A DNA stretch of 17,586 nucleotides from Bacteroidales bacterium UBA1410 (GTDB taxonomy: Bacteria > Bacteroidota > Bacteroidia > Bacteroidales > Dysgonomonadaceae), in assembly GCA_002305015.1 (NCBI GenBank), contig DBPW01000029.1, positions 59,102-76,687 of the forward strand. The letters run 5' to 3'. Made by a program: the position numbers and the translations under genes. The first letter of the stretch is position 1, and every line of letters starts with the position of its first letter. This document shows positions 8,843-16,068 of this stretch, piece after piece. The notes below the pieces were generated by a model. The model worked only from the letters and a program-made list of their open reading frames with translations, had not been told where the DNA came from and did no database searches.

Positions 8843-8873
8843 CAAAGTTATCGAAGATTTGGCACTAAACAAA
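8843..8873 (-). promoter_or_regulatory. Promoter of the M3 peptidase gene
   Basis: On the minus strand TTTG (8870-8873) and TAACTTTG (8843-8850) are separated by exactly 19 bases, matching the Bacteroidota -33/-7 consensus. The predicted start near 8836 gives a leader of about 30 bases before the ATG at 8805. Confidence 0.65.
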
Positions 8874-8917
8874 AAAATGCCGGTATATTTGTCCCGAAAT
8901 GCCATTTTCGCTTTTTC

Positions 8918-10072
8918 TCATTTTTTTCTTTTGAATCCTTTATAGCCGGGCATTTTTATTTTTCGGGTTTTATAGCGTGTTGTAACGCGGGGTTCTGCCG
9001 TGGAGCCTGGAATGTATTCGTGACGGTACATATTAAAGAATAGGATGAAAAGAGAAAGCAGGAGAGGTCCGAAAATGACCCCCCAAAATCCGAACATCGG
9101 GACACCGATCAAAACACCAAAGACGGTGATAAGGGGATGGATGTCGGCCAATTTTTTTTGAAGGATAAAACGAATTACGTTATCAACCGTGCTTATGACG
9201 AAGAATCCGTAGGCAATTATACCCAGCCCGGCCATTAAATCACCGCCGATGATTGCAGCAATTCCCAGCGGAAGCCAAACAATCGTGGTGCCGACAATAG
9301 GCAGTATGGTGGCGAAAGCTGTCAGAATGGCATATAGCAGGGCATTGCTGACGCCGAAAAACAAATAACCGCCGTATGCAAAAAATCCTTGAATAATGGC
9401 CAGAAGCGGCACCCCTATTGCATTTGCCTGAATAATGGATTTGGTTTCTTCTGCCAGTATTTGTTTATTTTCTTCTTTAAAGGGAAGTATTTCTTTAATG
9501 GTATGTCCGAAAACCTGATAATTGAGCAACATGTAGTATAATACAAAAATAATAACGATTCCGTTGATTATCAGCGAATAAATACTCGATCCCAACACTT
9601 GTACGATATTGGTGCCCAGTTGGGGAAGATACGACAGATTTTCGGGGGTAAATATTTTAAAGCCGGCTTTATCTTCAACCATTTCGGCAAAGTCGGTTAT
9701 TTTTTGAATAATTTCCTGCGGATTAATCGTTATCCCCGATAGGGTATCGATCACCAAAAAAGCAATGCCGGTCAAGGGGGTGAGGAAAAACAGCAGCGTT
9801 TCAAGCACAATGATGGCGGCACTGAAACCCTTCCCCAATTTCCACTTTTCACAAAGAAAGGCCATCTGTCTTTCCAACAAAACATAGAGCGTACAAGCGC
9901 CGAGAAAGCCGCTCAAATAGGGCCGGGCTTGTTTGAATACGAGAATGCCAAAAAAAAGGATCAGCGCAATCAGTATATAGCGATATTCCCGGTTTCTCCT
10001 TTGCAAAGGCGAATTTTCTATCCTCATAACCAGTTTTTTAAGGGGTTCATTCAAAATCTTCGGGTTTTGCAA
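8918..10072 (-). CDS. AI-2E family transporter (YdiK/TqsA-like membrane protein)
   Basis: A 384-residue polytopic membrane protein of the AI-2E transporter family. Hydrophobic segments lie near residues 31-46, 52-66, 83-110, 160-185 and 215-255, followed by a dense cluster to about 355, for roughly eight helices. The family's C-terminal pattern is present: ATILPIVGTTIVWLPLG, then a DNVIRFILQ loop and FGVLIGVPMFGFWGVIFGPLL. The C-terminus is basic (KTRKIKMPGYKGFKRKK). Despite the family name, members export various small solutes or ions, so the substrate is not known. The ATG at 10072 overlaps the end of the DUF2007 gene by 26 bases; ATG 10027 (MRIENSPLQ) leaves a 19-base gap and is an equally good start. 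The two genes probably form one operon. Confidence 0.85.
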   Translation of the reverse strand: MQNPKILNEPLKKLVMRIENSPLQRRNREYRYILIALILFFGILVFKQARPYLSGFLGACTLYVLLERQMAFLCEKWKLGKGFSAAIIVLETLLFFLTPLTGIAFLVIDTLSGITINPQEIIQKITDFAEMVEDKAGFKIFTPENLSYLPQLGTNIVQVLGSSIYSLIINGIVIIFVLYYMLLNYQVFGHTIKEILPFKEENKQILAEETKSIIQANAIGVPLLAIIQGFFAYGGYLFFGVSNALLYAILTAFATILPIVGTTIVWLPLGIAAIIGGDLMAGLGIIAYGFFVISTVDNVIRFILQKKLADIHPLITVFGVLIGVPMFGFWGVIFGPLLLSLFILFFNMYRHEYIPGSTAEPRVTTRYKTRKIKMPGYKGFKRKK

Positions 10073-10277
10073 ATCCTCCGTCTATCAGCGCTTGTTTGGC
10101 ACGTTCAAAATCTTCGGCTTTGACCTGCATTTCTATACCGCCGATGGTGTAGGCCAACCGGTTTGCCGTAAGATTTTTCATAAACGTTTCTATTCCGCAC
10201 ATTTCCATGTAGGATTGCACAACAGGCACCTCTCCCGGATAAGCGAATGTTTTTACGGTGACAAAATCGCGTTTCAT
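10047..10277 (-). CDS. DUF2007 small protein
   Basis: A 76-residue protein with the DUF2007 (putative signal-transducing protein, PII-like fold) pattern: VKTFAYPGEVPVVQSYMEMCGIETF near the N-terminus, then IEMQVKAEDFERAKQAL. These proteins are small, soluble and poorly characterised; members often sit as domains or neighbours of membrane or proteolysis proteins. It is first in a two-gene minus-strand unit with the AI-2E protein. Upstream, at about 10305-10312, TATATTTA resembles a -7 box but lacks the final G, so no confident promoter is called. Function is not known. Confidence 0.75.
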   Translation of the reverse strand: MKRDFVTVKTFAYPGEVPVVQSYMEMCGIETFMKNLTANRLAYTIGGIEMQVKAEDFERAKQALIDGGFAKPEDFE

Positions 10278-10566
10278 TTTCGTACTCTTTCCTTTATTTA
10301 GGTTGTAAATATACGCTTTTTTTGCGACAGTGCATTTTTTTCGCTGTTTTCGGATGGTTTTTGAAGTACTTTACCTATTCAACCCATCGGCTGTTGAGGT
10401 GCCATGGCTGAAATTTTGTCAGCATTCGGTCGAAATTCAATTTTTCTTCTCAAGAAGAAATGCGAAAAAAAGGTTTGGCACAAAATTCGCAACTGTAATG
10501 GTGTCGATAAAAACATGGATTAAATATACTAATTCAACATTCTCTAATTATTAAAATTTTAAAGAT
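10278..10566 (+). promoter_or_regulatory. groESL upstream region
   Basis: A 289-base intergenic region between the divergent DUF2007 and groES genes. I see no CIRCE (TTAGCACTC-N9-GAGTGCTAA) and no clean TTTG/TAnnTTTG promoter pointing at groES. It contains a perfect palindrome GCCATGGC (10401-10408), a small hairpin GCTGA/TCAGC close behind it, an 8-bp inverted repeat TTTCTTCT-CA-AGAAGAAA (10443-10460), and a sigma-54-like site (10476-10490). These are candidates for heat-shock or stress control of the chaperonin operon. Confidence 0.5.
10476..10490 (+). promoter_or_regulatory. Candidate sigma-54 (-24/-12) promoter of groESL
   Basis: TGGCACAAAATTCGC matches the RpoN consensus TGGCACG-N4-TTGC at all but two positions. 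The key GG (10477-10478) and GC (10489-10490) doublets are exactly 10 bases apart. The predicted start at about 10502 gives a 65-base leader before groES. Motif evidence only; one such site can occur by chance. Confidence 0.4.
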
Positions 10567-10839
10567 ATGAAAGTTAAACCATTAGCTGATCGAGTATTAG
10601 TAAAGCCGGCTCCAGTGGAAGAAAAAACAGCCGGGGGGATAATCATTCCCGATACTGCTAAAGAGAAACCGCTGAAAGGTGAAGTTGTGGCCGTAGGTAA
10701 AGGAACGAAAGACGAAGAAATGGTCGTTAAAGAGGGCGACAAAGTACTTTACGGCAAATATGCAGGAACCGAAATTGAAATAGACGGCGAAGCATATTTG
10801 ATTATGCGTCAATCTGACATTTTAGCAATTATCGAATAA
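10567..10839 (+). CDS. groES: Co-chaperonin GroES
   Basis: A 90-residue GroES, the heptameric lid of the GroEL folding chamber in the cytoplasm. It starts with MKVKPLADRVLVKP, carries the mobile-loop segment EEKTAGGIIIPDTAKEKP (about residues 18-35) that contacts GroEL, and continues with GEVVAVGKG and the C-terminal strand DILAIIE. Length and motifs are standard. It is the first gene of the operon, 29 bases before groEL, with AT-rich sequence (TTATTAAAATTTTAAAGAT) before the ATG and no strong Shine-Dalgarno sequence. Confidence 0.98.
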   Translation: MKVKPLADRVLVKPAPVEEKTAGGIIIPDTAKEKPLKGEVVAVGKGTKDEEMVVKEGDKVLYGKYAGTEIEIDGEAYLIMRQSDILAIIE

Positions 10840-10868
10840 CAAATTAACCCCGAAAAAACAGATTTATT

Positions 10869-12497
10869 ATGGCAAAAGAGATTAAATTTGATATGGATGC
10901 ACGCGAAGAGTTGAAAAAAGGCGTGGATCAATTGGCAAATGCAGTAAAGGTAACGTTAGGTCCTCGCGGACGCAATGTAATTATCGACAAAAAATATGGT
11001 GCACCCCAAATTACGAAAGATGGTGTAACGGTAGCCAAAGAAATCGAATTGGAATGTCCGTTTGAAAACATGGGTGCCCAATTGGTAAAAGAAGTGGCTT
11101 CAAAAACCAACGATGATGCCGGTGACGGAACAACTACCGCAATCGTGTTGGCTCAATCCATTATTGGTGTCGGACTGAAAAACGTTACGGCAGGAGCAAA
11201 TCCCATGGATTTGAAACGCGGTATCGATAAAGCGGTTGCAAAAGTTGTCGAGTCCATCAAGGAACAAGCAATCGAAATCGGAGACGACTTGAAAAAAATC
11301 GAGAATGTAGCTAAAATCTCAGCCAATGGTGATGAAACAATCGGTCGTCTCATAGCCGAAGCCATGGAGAAAGTAAGCAAAGAAGGTGTCATTACCGTTG
11401 AAGAATCAAAAGGTACCGATACCTATGTTGAAGTAGTGGAAGGTATGCAGTTCGATCGTGGATATATTTCTCCTTACTTTGTAACCGATCCCGAGAACAT
11501 GCAGGTGGTTTTCGAAGACCCCTATATCTTGATTCACGACAAGAAAATATCGGCAATCAAGGATTTGCTTCCCATTCTGGAAAAAGAAATCCAAACCGGC
11601 AAACCGTTATTGATTATTGCTGAAGATATCGATTCGGAAGCACTGACTACCTTGGTTGTAAACCGTCTGCGTGGTTCATTGAAGGTAGCAGCCGTTAAGG
11701 CTCCGGGATTTGGCGATCGTCGTAAGGAAATGCTCGAAGATATCGCTATTCTTACCGGCGGTACCGTGATTTCCGAAGAAAAAGGACTGACACTCGAAAA
11801 TGCTACGCTCGATATGCTGGGAAGCGCCGAGAAAGTAACAATCGACAAAGACAATACCACCATCGTAAACGGTGCAGGCGACAGAAAAGCCATTGCTAAC
11901 CGCATCGCGCAGATTCGTGCACAAATCGAGAAAACAACGTCCGATTACGATCGCGAAAAACTGCAAGAACGTTTGGCCAAATTGGCCGGTGGTGTGGCTG
12001 TTCTTTATGTGGGTGCTGCTTCCGAAGTTGAAATGAAGGAAAAGAAAGATCGTGTTGAAGACGCTTTGTCGGCAACTCGTGCAGCAGTAGAAGAAGGAAC
12101 CGTACCGGGCGGAGGCGTTGCTTACTTGCGTGCTATCGAAAAACTGGAAGGCCTGAAAGGGGATAACGAAGACGAAACCACCGGTATCGAAATCATTAAA
12201 CGCGCTATTGAAGAACCGCTGCGTCAAATTGTTTACAATAGTGGAAAAGAAGGTGCCGTTGTCGTACAGAGAGTACGTGAAGGGAAAGGCGATTTTGGTT
12301 ACAATGCCCGTACCGATCGGTATGAAAATCTGTATGAAACCGGTGTGATCGATCCGGCTAAAGTAACGCGTGTTGCACTGGAAAATGCAGCATCGGTTGC
12401 CGGCATGTTCTTAACAACGGAATGTGTGATCACCGATAAGAAAGAAAAAAATCCGGCTCCGCAAATGCCAATGAATGAAGGCATGGGCATGATGTAG
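10869..12497 (+). CDS. groEL: Chaperonin GroEL
   Basis: A 542-residue Hsp60 that folds proteins in an ATP-driven double ring with GroES. Visible hallmarks are TLGPRGRNVIIDK (about 29-41), the ATP-site loop DAGDGTTTA (about 83-91), the apical-domain segment EDIDSEALTTLVVNRLRG, the family signature near AAVEEGTVPGGGVAY (about 405-419), which follows the ATPase Asp in the preceding RVEDAL, and the Gly/Met-rich tail ending MNEGMGMM. Length is normal and there is no sign of disruption. The gene closes the groESL operon and is followed within about 20 bases by a strong hairpin terminator. Confidence 0.99.
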   Translation: MAKEIKFDMDAREELKKGVDQLANAVKVTLGPRGRNVIIDKKYGAPQITKDGVTVAKEIELECPFENMGAQLVKEVASKTNDDAGDGTTTAIVLAQSIIGVGLKNVTAGANPMDLKRGIDKAVAKVVESIKEQAIEIGDDLKKIENVAKISANGDETIGRLIAEAMEKVSKEGVITVEESKGTDTYVEVVEGMQFDRGYISPYFVTDPENMQVVFEDPYILIHDKKISAIKDLLPILEKEIQTGKPLLIIAEDIDSEALTTLVVNRLRGSLKVAAVKAPGFGDRRKEMLEDIAILTGGTVISEEKGLTLENATLDMLGSAEKVTIDKDNTTIVNGAGDRKAIANRIAQIRAQIEKTTSDYDREKLQERLAKLAGGVAVLYVGAASEVEMKEKKDRVEDALSATRAAVEEGTVPGGGVAYLRAIEKLEGLKGDNEDETTGIEIIKRAIEEPLRQIVYNSGKEGAVVVQRVREGKGDFGYNARTDRYENLYETGVIDPAKVTRVALENAASVAGMFLTTECVITDKKEKNPAPQMPMNEGMGMM

Positions 12498-12517
12498 GAT
12501 ATCGGATAATTCACTAT

Positions 12518-12564
12518 AAAAAACGTAAAACCTGATCTCAATTTCACGGTTTTACGTTTTTTTT
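12518..12564. terminator. Intrinsic terminator after groEL
   Basis: A perfect 15-bp stem, AAAAAACGTAAAACC (12518-12532) with GGTTTTACGTTTTTT (12548-12562), with a 15-base loop and a terminal T-run. The A-run on the other side means it could also stop minus-strand transcription coming from the decayed region to the right. Confidence 0.85.
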
Positions 12565-12574
12565 GTTTCCCGAC

Positions 12575-12889
12575 TTCGAGCTCCTTCCCCCAAATGTCGT
12601 TAAGCCCATAAAAGGCAATTGGGCATTTGCCCTTTGATAAACTATTTCAGCAGCTGTGTGACCATCAGATATTCACGCAAACGTTCGGTAGCCCATATTC
12701 GAAATTGTGTGCCACGAAGTGATTTTACCCTGTAACCTACTGATATAATTACATCTAAGTTGTAATGTTTAGTACGGTATTTTTTGCCGTCTGCGGCAGT
12801 TGTCAAGTATTCCTTGACAACTAAATTTTTATCTGCCCGTCATCGGATGGGTACAACAATATTTCACTATTAATTTTATGGGGTAGCAT
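12575..12889 (-). pseudogene. RhuM-family (virulence/RM-associated) pseudogene remnant
   Basis: Three segments of a RhuM-family protein are recognisable on the minus strand, each in a different frame. First is an N-terminal piece from ATG 12889 with NSEILLYPSDDGQIKI, stopping at 12821. A middle piece begins at 12821, with VVKEYLTTAADGKKYR and NLDVIISVGYRVKSLRGTQF, then FRIWATERLREYL, stopping at 12642. A C-terminal piece follows, with AAEIVYQRANAQLPFMGLTTF (about 12652-12590). The DNA-binding part between the first two pieces, about 70 residues between the second and third, and the C-terminus are missing. Intact RhuM proteins run to about 330 residues and are often encoded beside type I restriction systems. 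The decay pattern (in-place deletions plus frame changes) indicates a dead gene. Family assignment is from remembered motifs. Confidence 0.75.
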
Positions 12890-12893
12890 TTTA

Positions 12894-13031
12894 TTACTGT
12901 TTAAATTCATCTAAACTCTTTTCAAAGCCTGTAAATCGATATGGTATTTGAAAAACGACGTAGACTTTATTTGTTCCCAAATCTGTAAAAGCGTTTCGGT
13001 GTCTTTCGCTGCTCCAATCGTATAGTTTCAT
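12894..13031 (-). other. Unassigned decayed coding stretch upstream of the RhuM remnant
   Basis: A 45-codon open stretch starts at ATG 13031 (MKLYDWSSERHRNAF) and ends five bases before the RhuM remnant start. A second frame over the same bases reads NYTIGAAKDTETLLQIWEQ and then a segment ending DLQALKRV, between two stops; its composition looks more protein-like. I recognise neither. The best reading is a further fragment of a broken gene in the same decayed region, not a functional small gene. Confidence 0.25.
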
Positions 13032-13296
13032 TTCATTTGATCCTTAATTCATCTTTCAAAAATACAATTTTTTAGGTTGTTAATGATGCATTTTCTGCAC
13101 TATTTGTCAACAAATGATCAATAATAGTGCTTGGACTAAAACAAACATGATGCAAACCGACATATCAGTTAGTCTCCTGCAATTGTACCGTTTTGTGTAC
13201 GAGCTTTTCTTCCTAATGTTTTTATTCCTTGATAATCGAAACTTTTTCTTCAAAATTTCAAGTCCTTTTCATCTTGCAAAATTAGTGTTTTTATCA
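13032..13296. other. AT-rich intergenic stretch with inverted repeats, no gene seen
   Basis: No supportable coding sequence. It contains an 8-bp inverted repeat GCACTATT/AATAGTGC (13097-13104 and 13123-13130) enclosing an 18-base loop. A second hairpin, ATTAGTG/CACTAAT (13281-13287 and 13295-13301), overlaps the stop of the truncated gene to its right. The latter is followed by T-rich sequence on the minus strand and could act as a weak terminator for that gene. Confidence 0.4.
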
Positions 13297-13679
13297 CTAA
13301 TCTAGTCCTGCGATTTCCTTCTTATAATCGCGTGTTTTAAAATCTCGTCCTCCAAGCAGACTCACTAAGTCTTTCATTTTTGCCCTGCCAAATTTATACA
13401 TGAATGAAACACGTAAAATATCGTCGTAACTTGGATCATAGATGCCATCCCTGTCATCCTTCAGCCATTTGATTCGAGGCGCATATTTCGATTCCATGAA
13501 AACTTTGTCTTTGCTCATCTCCTGATACCACTCGGGGTGAACAGCCAAATGCGAAAAATAGTCGATTGCCTTTCGCAAAATATTGCCACCAAATTTCTCA
13601 TTGGCTGCAATCTTCGACATGGCAAAATCGGCTTGATTCAGCTTTGTGATGATAGCGGTGGCATCCTTTGAGCGATATT
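13297..13679 (-). pseudogene. Gene fragment, possibly DUF262-like, abutting the IS21 end
   Basis: About 126 codons of real-looking protein (starting YRSKDATAII, with KFGGNILRKAIDYFSHLAV, HPEWYQEMSKD, PRIKWLKDD and YDDILRVSFMYKFGR) end at a TAG just after KKEIAGLD. The reading frame continues rightwards only into the IS21 terminal repeats, where a TTG at 13743 could serve as a chance start. A homologous N-terminal part is not found beyond the IS. Joining the flanks through the ATATT duplication puts a TAA immediately before the fragment, so the gene was probably already broken before the insertion. The segment reminds me of the middle of DUF262 (GmrSD-type restriction) proteins, but I cannot confirm this. 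The C-terminus also appears to be lost. Confidence 0.45.
13675..13679. repeat. Target-site duplication, left copy
   Basis: ATATT directly adjoins the left IS21 terminal repeat and is repeated at 16454-16458 next to the right end. Five bases is within the 4-8 bp range known for IS21 family elements. The sequence is AT-rich, so part of the match could be chance. Confidence 0.6.
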
Positions 13680-13684
13680 TTGAT

Positions 13685-13730
13685 ATTCCGGTGATATCCA
13701 CCCAGTGATTCCGGTGATACCCACCCACTG
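13685..13730. repeat. Tandem 23-bp terminal repeats at the istB end of IS21
   Basis: Two directly adjacent 23-base units, ATTCCGGTGATATCCACCCAGTG-type (13685-13707) and its neighbour (13708-13730), differ at only two positions (T/C at unit base 13, G/C at base 21). They correspond to the transposase-binding repeats of IS21 ends. They appear in inverted orientation relative to the copies upstream of istA. Confidence 0.8.
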
Positions 13731-13753
13731 GCTGAACTATCAATTTGGCAAAG

Positions 13754-14470
13754 TTATCTTTTTTTTCTTAAACTATCTCCTTTTAATTCGATTCTATGTG
13801 AAGGAATCATTCTATCTATGAACGCATCCGCGATCGTTTCATCCGAGAACAGGTCGAACCAGCTAGCCGGCGGTAGCTGACTGGCTATGATGGTCGCTTT
13901 CCTGGCATGCCTGTCCTCGATTATTTCCATAAAATCCAGCTGCTGCTGATTGTCCATTGTACCGATACCAAAATCATCGAGTATCAATAAATCTGTCTTG
14001 GCCAGCTTTTCAAAGAATCGTATGGTGTCGCCTTCTACTCTTGCGATTTTAATTTTTGCCATCAGCTTTTGCATACTGAAGTAGTGGACGCTAAACCCCT
14101 GTTTGCATGCCTGATAACCCAATGCGGAGGCTATAAAGCTTTTCCCACATCCGGTGGCTGCGGTAATCAAAATTGATTCTCCCCTGCGAATGTAATTTCC
14201 CGTTGCCAGCGAAAGGATTTGTGATTTGTCTATTCCCCTGGATGCATCGAAACTCAATTCCTCCAGGGTAGCCTGATATCGAAACGAAGCGTTTTTTACC
14301 AAACGCGTATACCGGTTTTCCTCCCGCTGATCCCGCTCTCCCTGTATGAGCAGTCTCAGTCCGTCCGCCAAAGAGAGTTCATGGATTTTCCTGCTCTCCT
14401 CCAATGTTTTCAATGTAGCAGCCATGCCCGACAGGCGCAGGGCTACAAGTTCTTGTTTAATCTGTTCCAT
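13754..14470 (-). CDS. istB: IS21 helper ATPase IstB
   Basis: A 238-residue AAA+ ATPase of the IstB/DnaC-like family. It assembles on DNA and stimulates the IstA transposase, influencing target choice. The N-terminal helical region (1-60) includes ALRLSGMAATL and EENRYTRLVKNA. Walker A is ITAATGCGKS (102-111) and Walker B is LLILDDFGI (161-169), followed by the sensor segment IIASQLPPASW and a C-terminal AFIDRMIPSHRIEL. The first Gly of the Walker A motif (GxxxxGKS) is Ala104; the GCGKS core is intact, so ATP binding is likely retained. The gene starts 38 bases after istA in the same direction. Length is usual for the family. Confidence 0.95.
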   Translation of the reverse strand: MEQIKQELVALRLSGMAATLKTLEESRKIHELSLADGLRLLIQGERDQREENRYTRLVKNASFRYQATLEELSFDASRGIDKSQILSLATGNYIRRGESILITAATGCGKSFIASALGYQACKQGFSVHYFSMQKLMAKIKIARVEGDTIRFFEKLAKTDLLILDDFGIGTMDNQQQLDFMEIIEDRHARKATIIASQLPPASWFDLFSDETIADAFIDRMIPSHRIELKGDSLRKKR

Positions 14471-14508
14471 TGTTTTGATAATTGTTTGATGAATTTATTG
14501 TGGGATTA

Positions 14509-16068
14509 TTACCCCGCATAATATTTTTTACCTCTAATATTGATGTGCTGTATGTTTTTATTTTTTCCGTCTTGACGTTTTTCTTCTTCCACATCATACA
14601 GATACGCTTTGTTATTGATCACTCTTTTGATGGATTGATAGCTCAGGATATCGTTGTCCAATGCATAGCGGCATACCTGCTCAAAAATTGCCGGATCTGT
14701 TTTTCGTTGAAGACTCAACAGCCCATCACATCTTTTATACTGCACCTCGGGCACCTCCGCTCTTTGAAAAATAACGGCAATCAGTTCTGCCAACAGCTCG
14801 GAGTGTTTGCCGGCTTGCCTGATATAGAACGCCGGGCTGCGATCCTGATAGAAGTTATGGCCGGAACCCATATGCTCTTTGACGGTAGTATATCCGAATC
14901 CGATAACGCGTTGGTGTGTGGCCACACATGCTCCCCGGACATAAATGCGAACCAAACTTCGGGTATAGATGACATCCGCCTTTTCCCCGATATACGGATA
15001 AGGAACTGAGTAGTAACGTTTGTCACGGGCAAGATAGATGCAGTTGTTTTGAGCTACCCTGAGCTTGGCGTAATATTTTATCTCAAAATCTTTTTCCGGA
15101 AGTTCTTTCAATAAAGGTTTTTCTTCTGCCAGAAACTTCTCTTCCCGACAATACTGCTTTTGCTGCTGACGGGTTTGATTGTGTTCACGCGTTTTATCGG
15201 CTAAAGCCCGGTTTATCTCTTCAAGAGAAAAGAAGGTATGATGGCGAAGTTTGGCATAAACGCGCCTGTAGATGATTTTTACCTCGTTTTCGACAGAGGC
15301 CTTGTCCTGAGGTTTTCTCACCCGGGCGGGCAAAACTGCGAATCCGTAATGATTGGCAAAATCATCCATCACCCTGTTCAGTTCGGGTTCATACCGGTCT
15401 GCCTTAATCACCGAAGCCTTCAGATTGTCTGTAACCACTATCTTGGGAGAACCTCCCAGATGTTTTAAGCAACAGGAAAGAGCGTAAAGAAAATCATCGG
15501 TGCTTTGCGAGGAAACGGCCATTACAAAAGCATAGTCGGAATAGGGCAGGCAGGCTACAAACACCTGGGTCTGTATTACTTCTCCACTCTCCGGGTCGAT
15601 ATAGGGAAAGGTATCCCCGGCAAAATCCACAAAAAGCTTTTCGCCCGGGTTGTGCTGCAATATGCTTCCCGGTTTGCGTGCATGGAGGATCTGCCCTAAA
15701 TGAAAACAGAACTGGGAGTAGCCGTAACCATCCGGATGGCTTTTCCTGTATTCCTCCCAGAGAAGATAACGCGTGACATGCGGGTTTTTGAGTTCTTTCT
15801 CCCAATAAGGAATCATACCCTTAAACTCTTCGAAACGATCCTGCTTGTAAGCGGGATTGCCGGCAAAGAGCTTACTCTCCAAAACCGGTTCATCCAGAGC
15901 CAGCAGCTCTTCTATGCTGTATTCATGCTCTTTGATCTTACGCACATAGGTATTGACCGTTCCTTTATATAACCCCAAATCACGGGCTATCTTTCGGTTT
16001 GAAACGCCCTGCACGTGTAAGCGAAGTACTTGTTTTACCTTACTCATGTTAATTATTATTCCTGCCAT
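14509..16068 (-). CDS. istA: IS21 transposase IstA
   Basis: A 519-residue DDE transposase that cuts and joins the element ends. A helix-turn-helix lies at about residues 8-45 (SNRKIARDLGLYKGTVNTYV). The RNase H-like catalytic core contains FVDFAGD (Asp148), VVTDN (Asp214) and KASVENEV (Glu260), the expected D, D, E. The C-terminal part has the RYYSVPYPYIGEKADV segment typical of IstA. ATG 16068 gives MAGIIINMSK; an internal ATG at 16047 (MSKVKQVLRLH) is a credible alternative start. No frameshift is seen. Upstream lies the long repeat-rich right end of the element, which probably holds both the promoter and the transposase binding sites. Confidence 0.95.
   Translation of the reverse strand: MAGIIINMSKVKQVLRLHVQGVSNRKIARDLGLYKGTVNTYVRKIKEHEYSIEELLALDEPVLESKLFAGNPAYKQDRFEEFKGMIPYWEKELKNPHVTRYLLWEEYRKSHPDGYGYSQFCFHLGQILHARKPGSILQHNPGEKLFVDFAGDTFPYIDPESGEVIQTQVFVACLPYSDYAFVMAVSSQSTDDFLYALSCCLKHLGGSPKIVVTDNLKASVIKADRYEPELNRVMDDFANHYGFAVLPARVRKPQDKASVENEVKIIYRRVYAKLRHHTFFSLEEINRALADKTREHNQTRQQQKQYCREEKFLAEEKPLLKELPEKDFEIKYYAKLRVAQNNCIYLARDKRYYSVPYPYIGEKADVIYTRSLVRIYVRGACVATHQRVIGFGYTTVKEHMGSGHNFYQDRSPAFYIRQAGKHSELLAELIAVIFQRAEVPEVQYKRCDGLLSLQRKTDPAIFEQVCRYALDNDILSYQSIKRVINNKAYLYDVEEEKRQDGKNKNIQHINIRGKKYYAG

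Noticed and set aside
10330..10566. Search for a CIRCE/HrcA operator before groES.
   Set aside because: No TTAGCACTC-N9-GAGTGCTAA-like repeat is present.
13114..13305. A 63-codon + strand frame in the AT-rich gap.
   Set aside because: Phe/Leu-rich composition from AT-rich DNA, no family resemblance, and it overlaps a hairpin and the end of the opposite-strand fragment.
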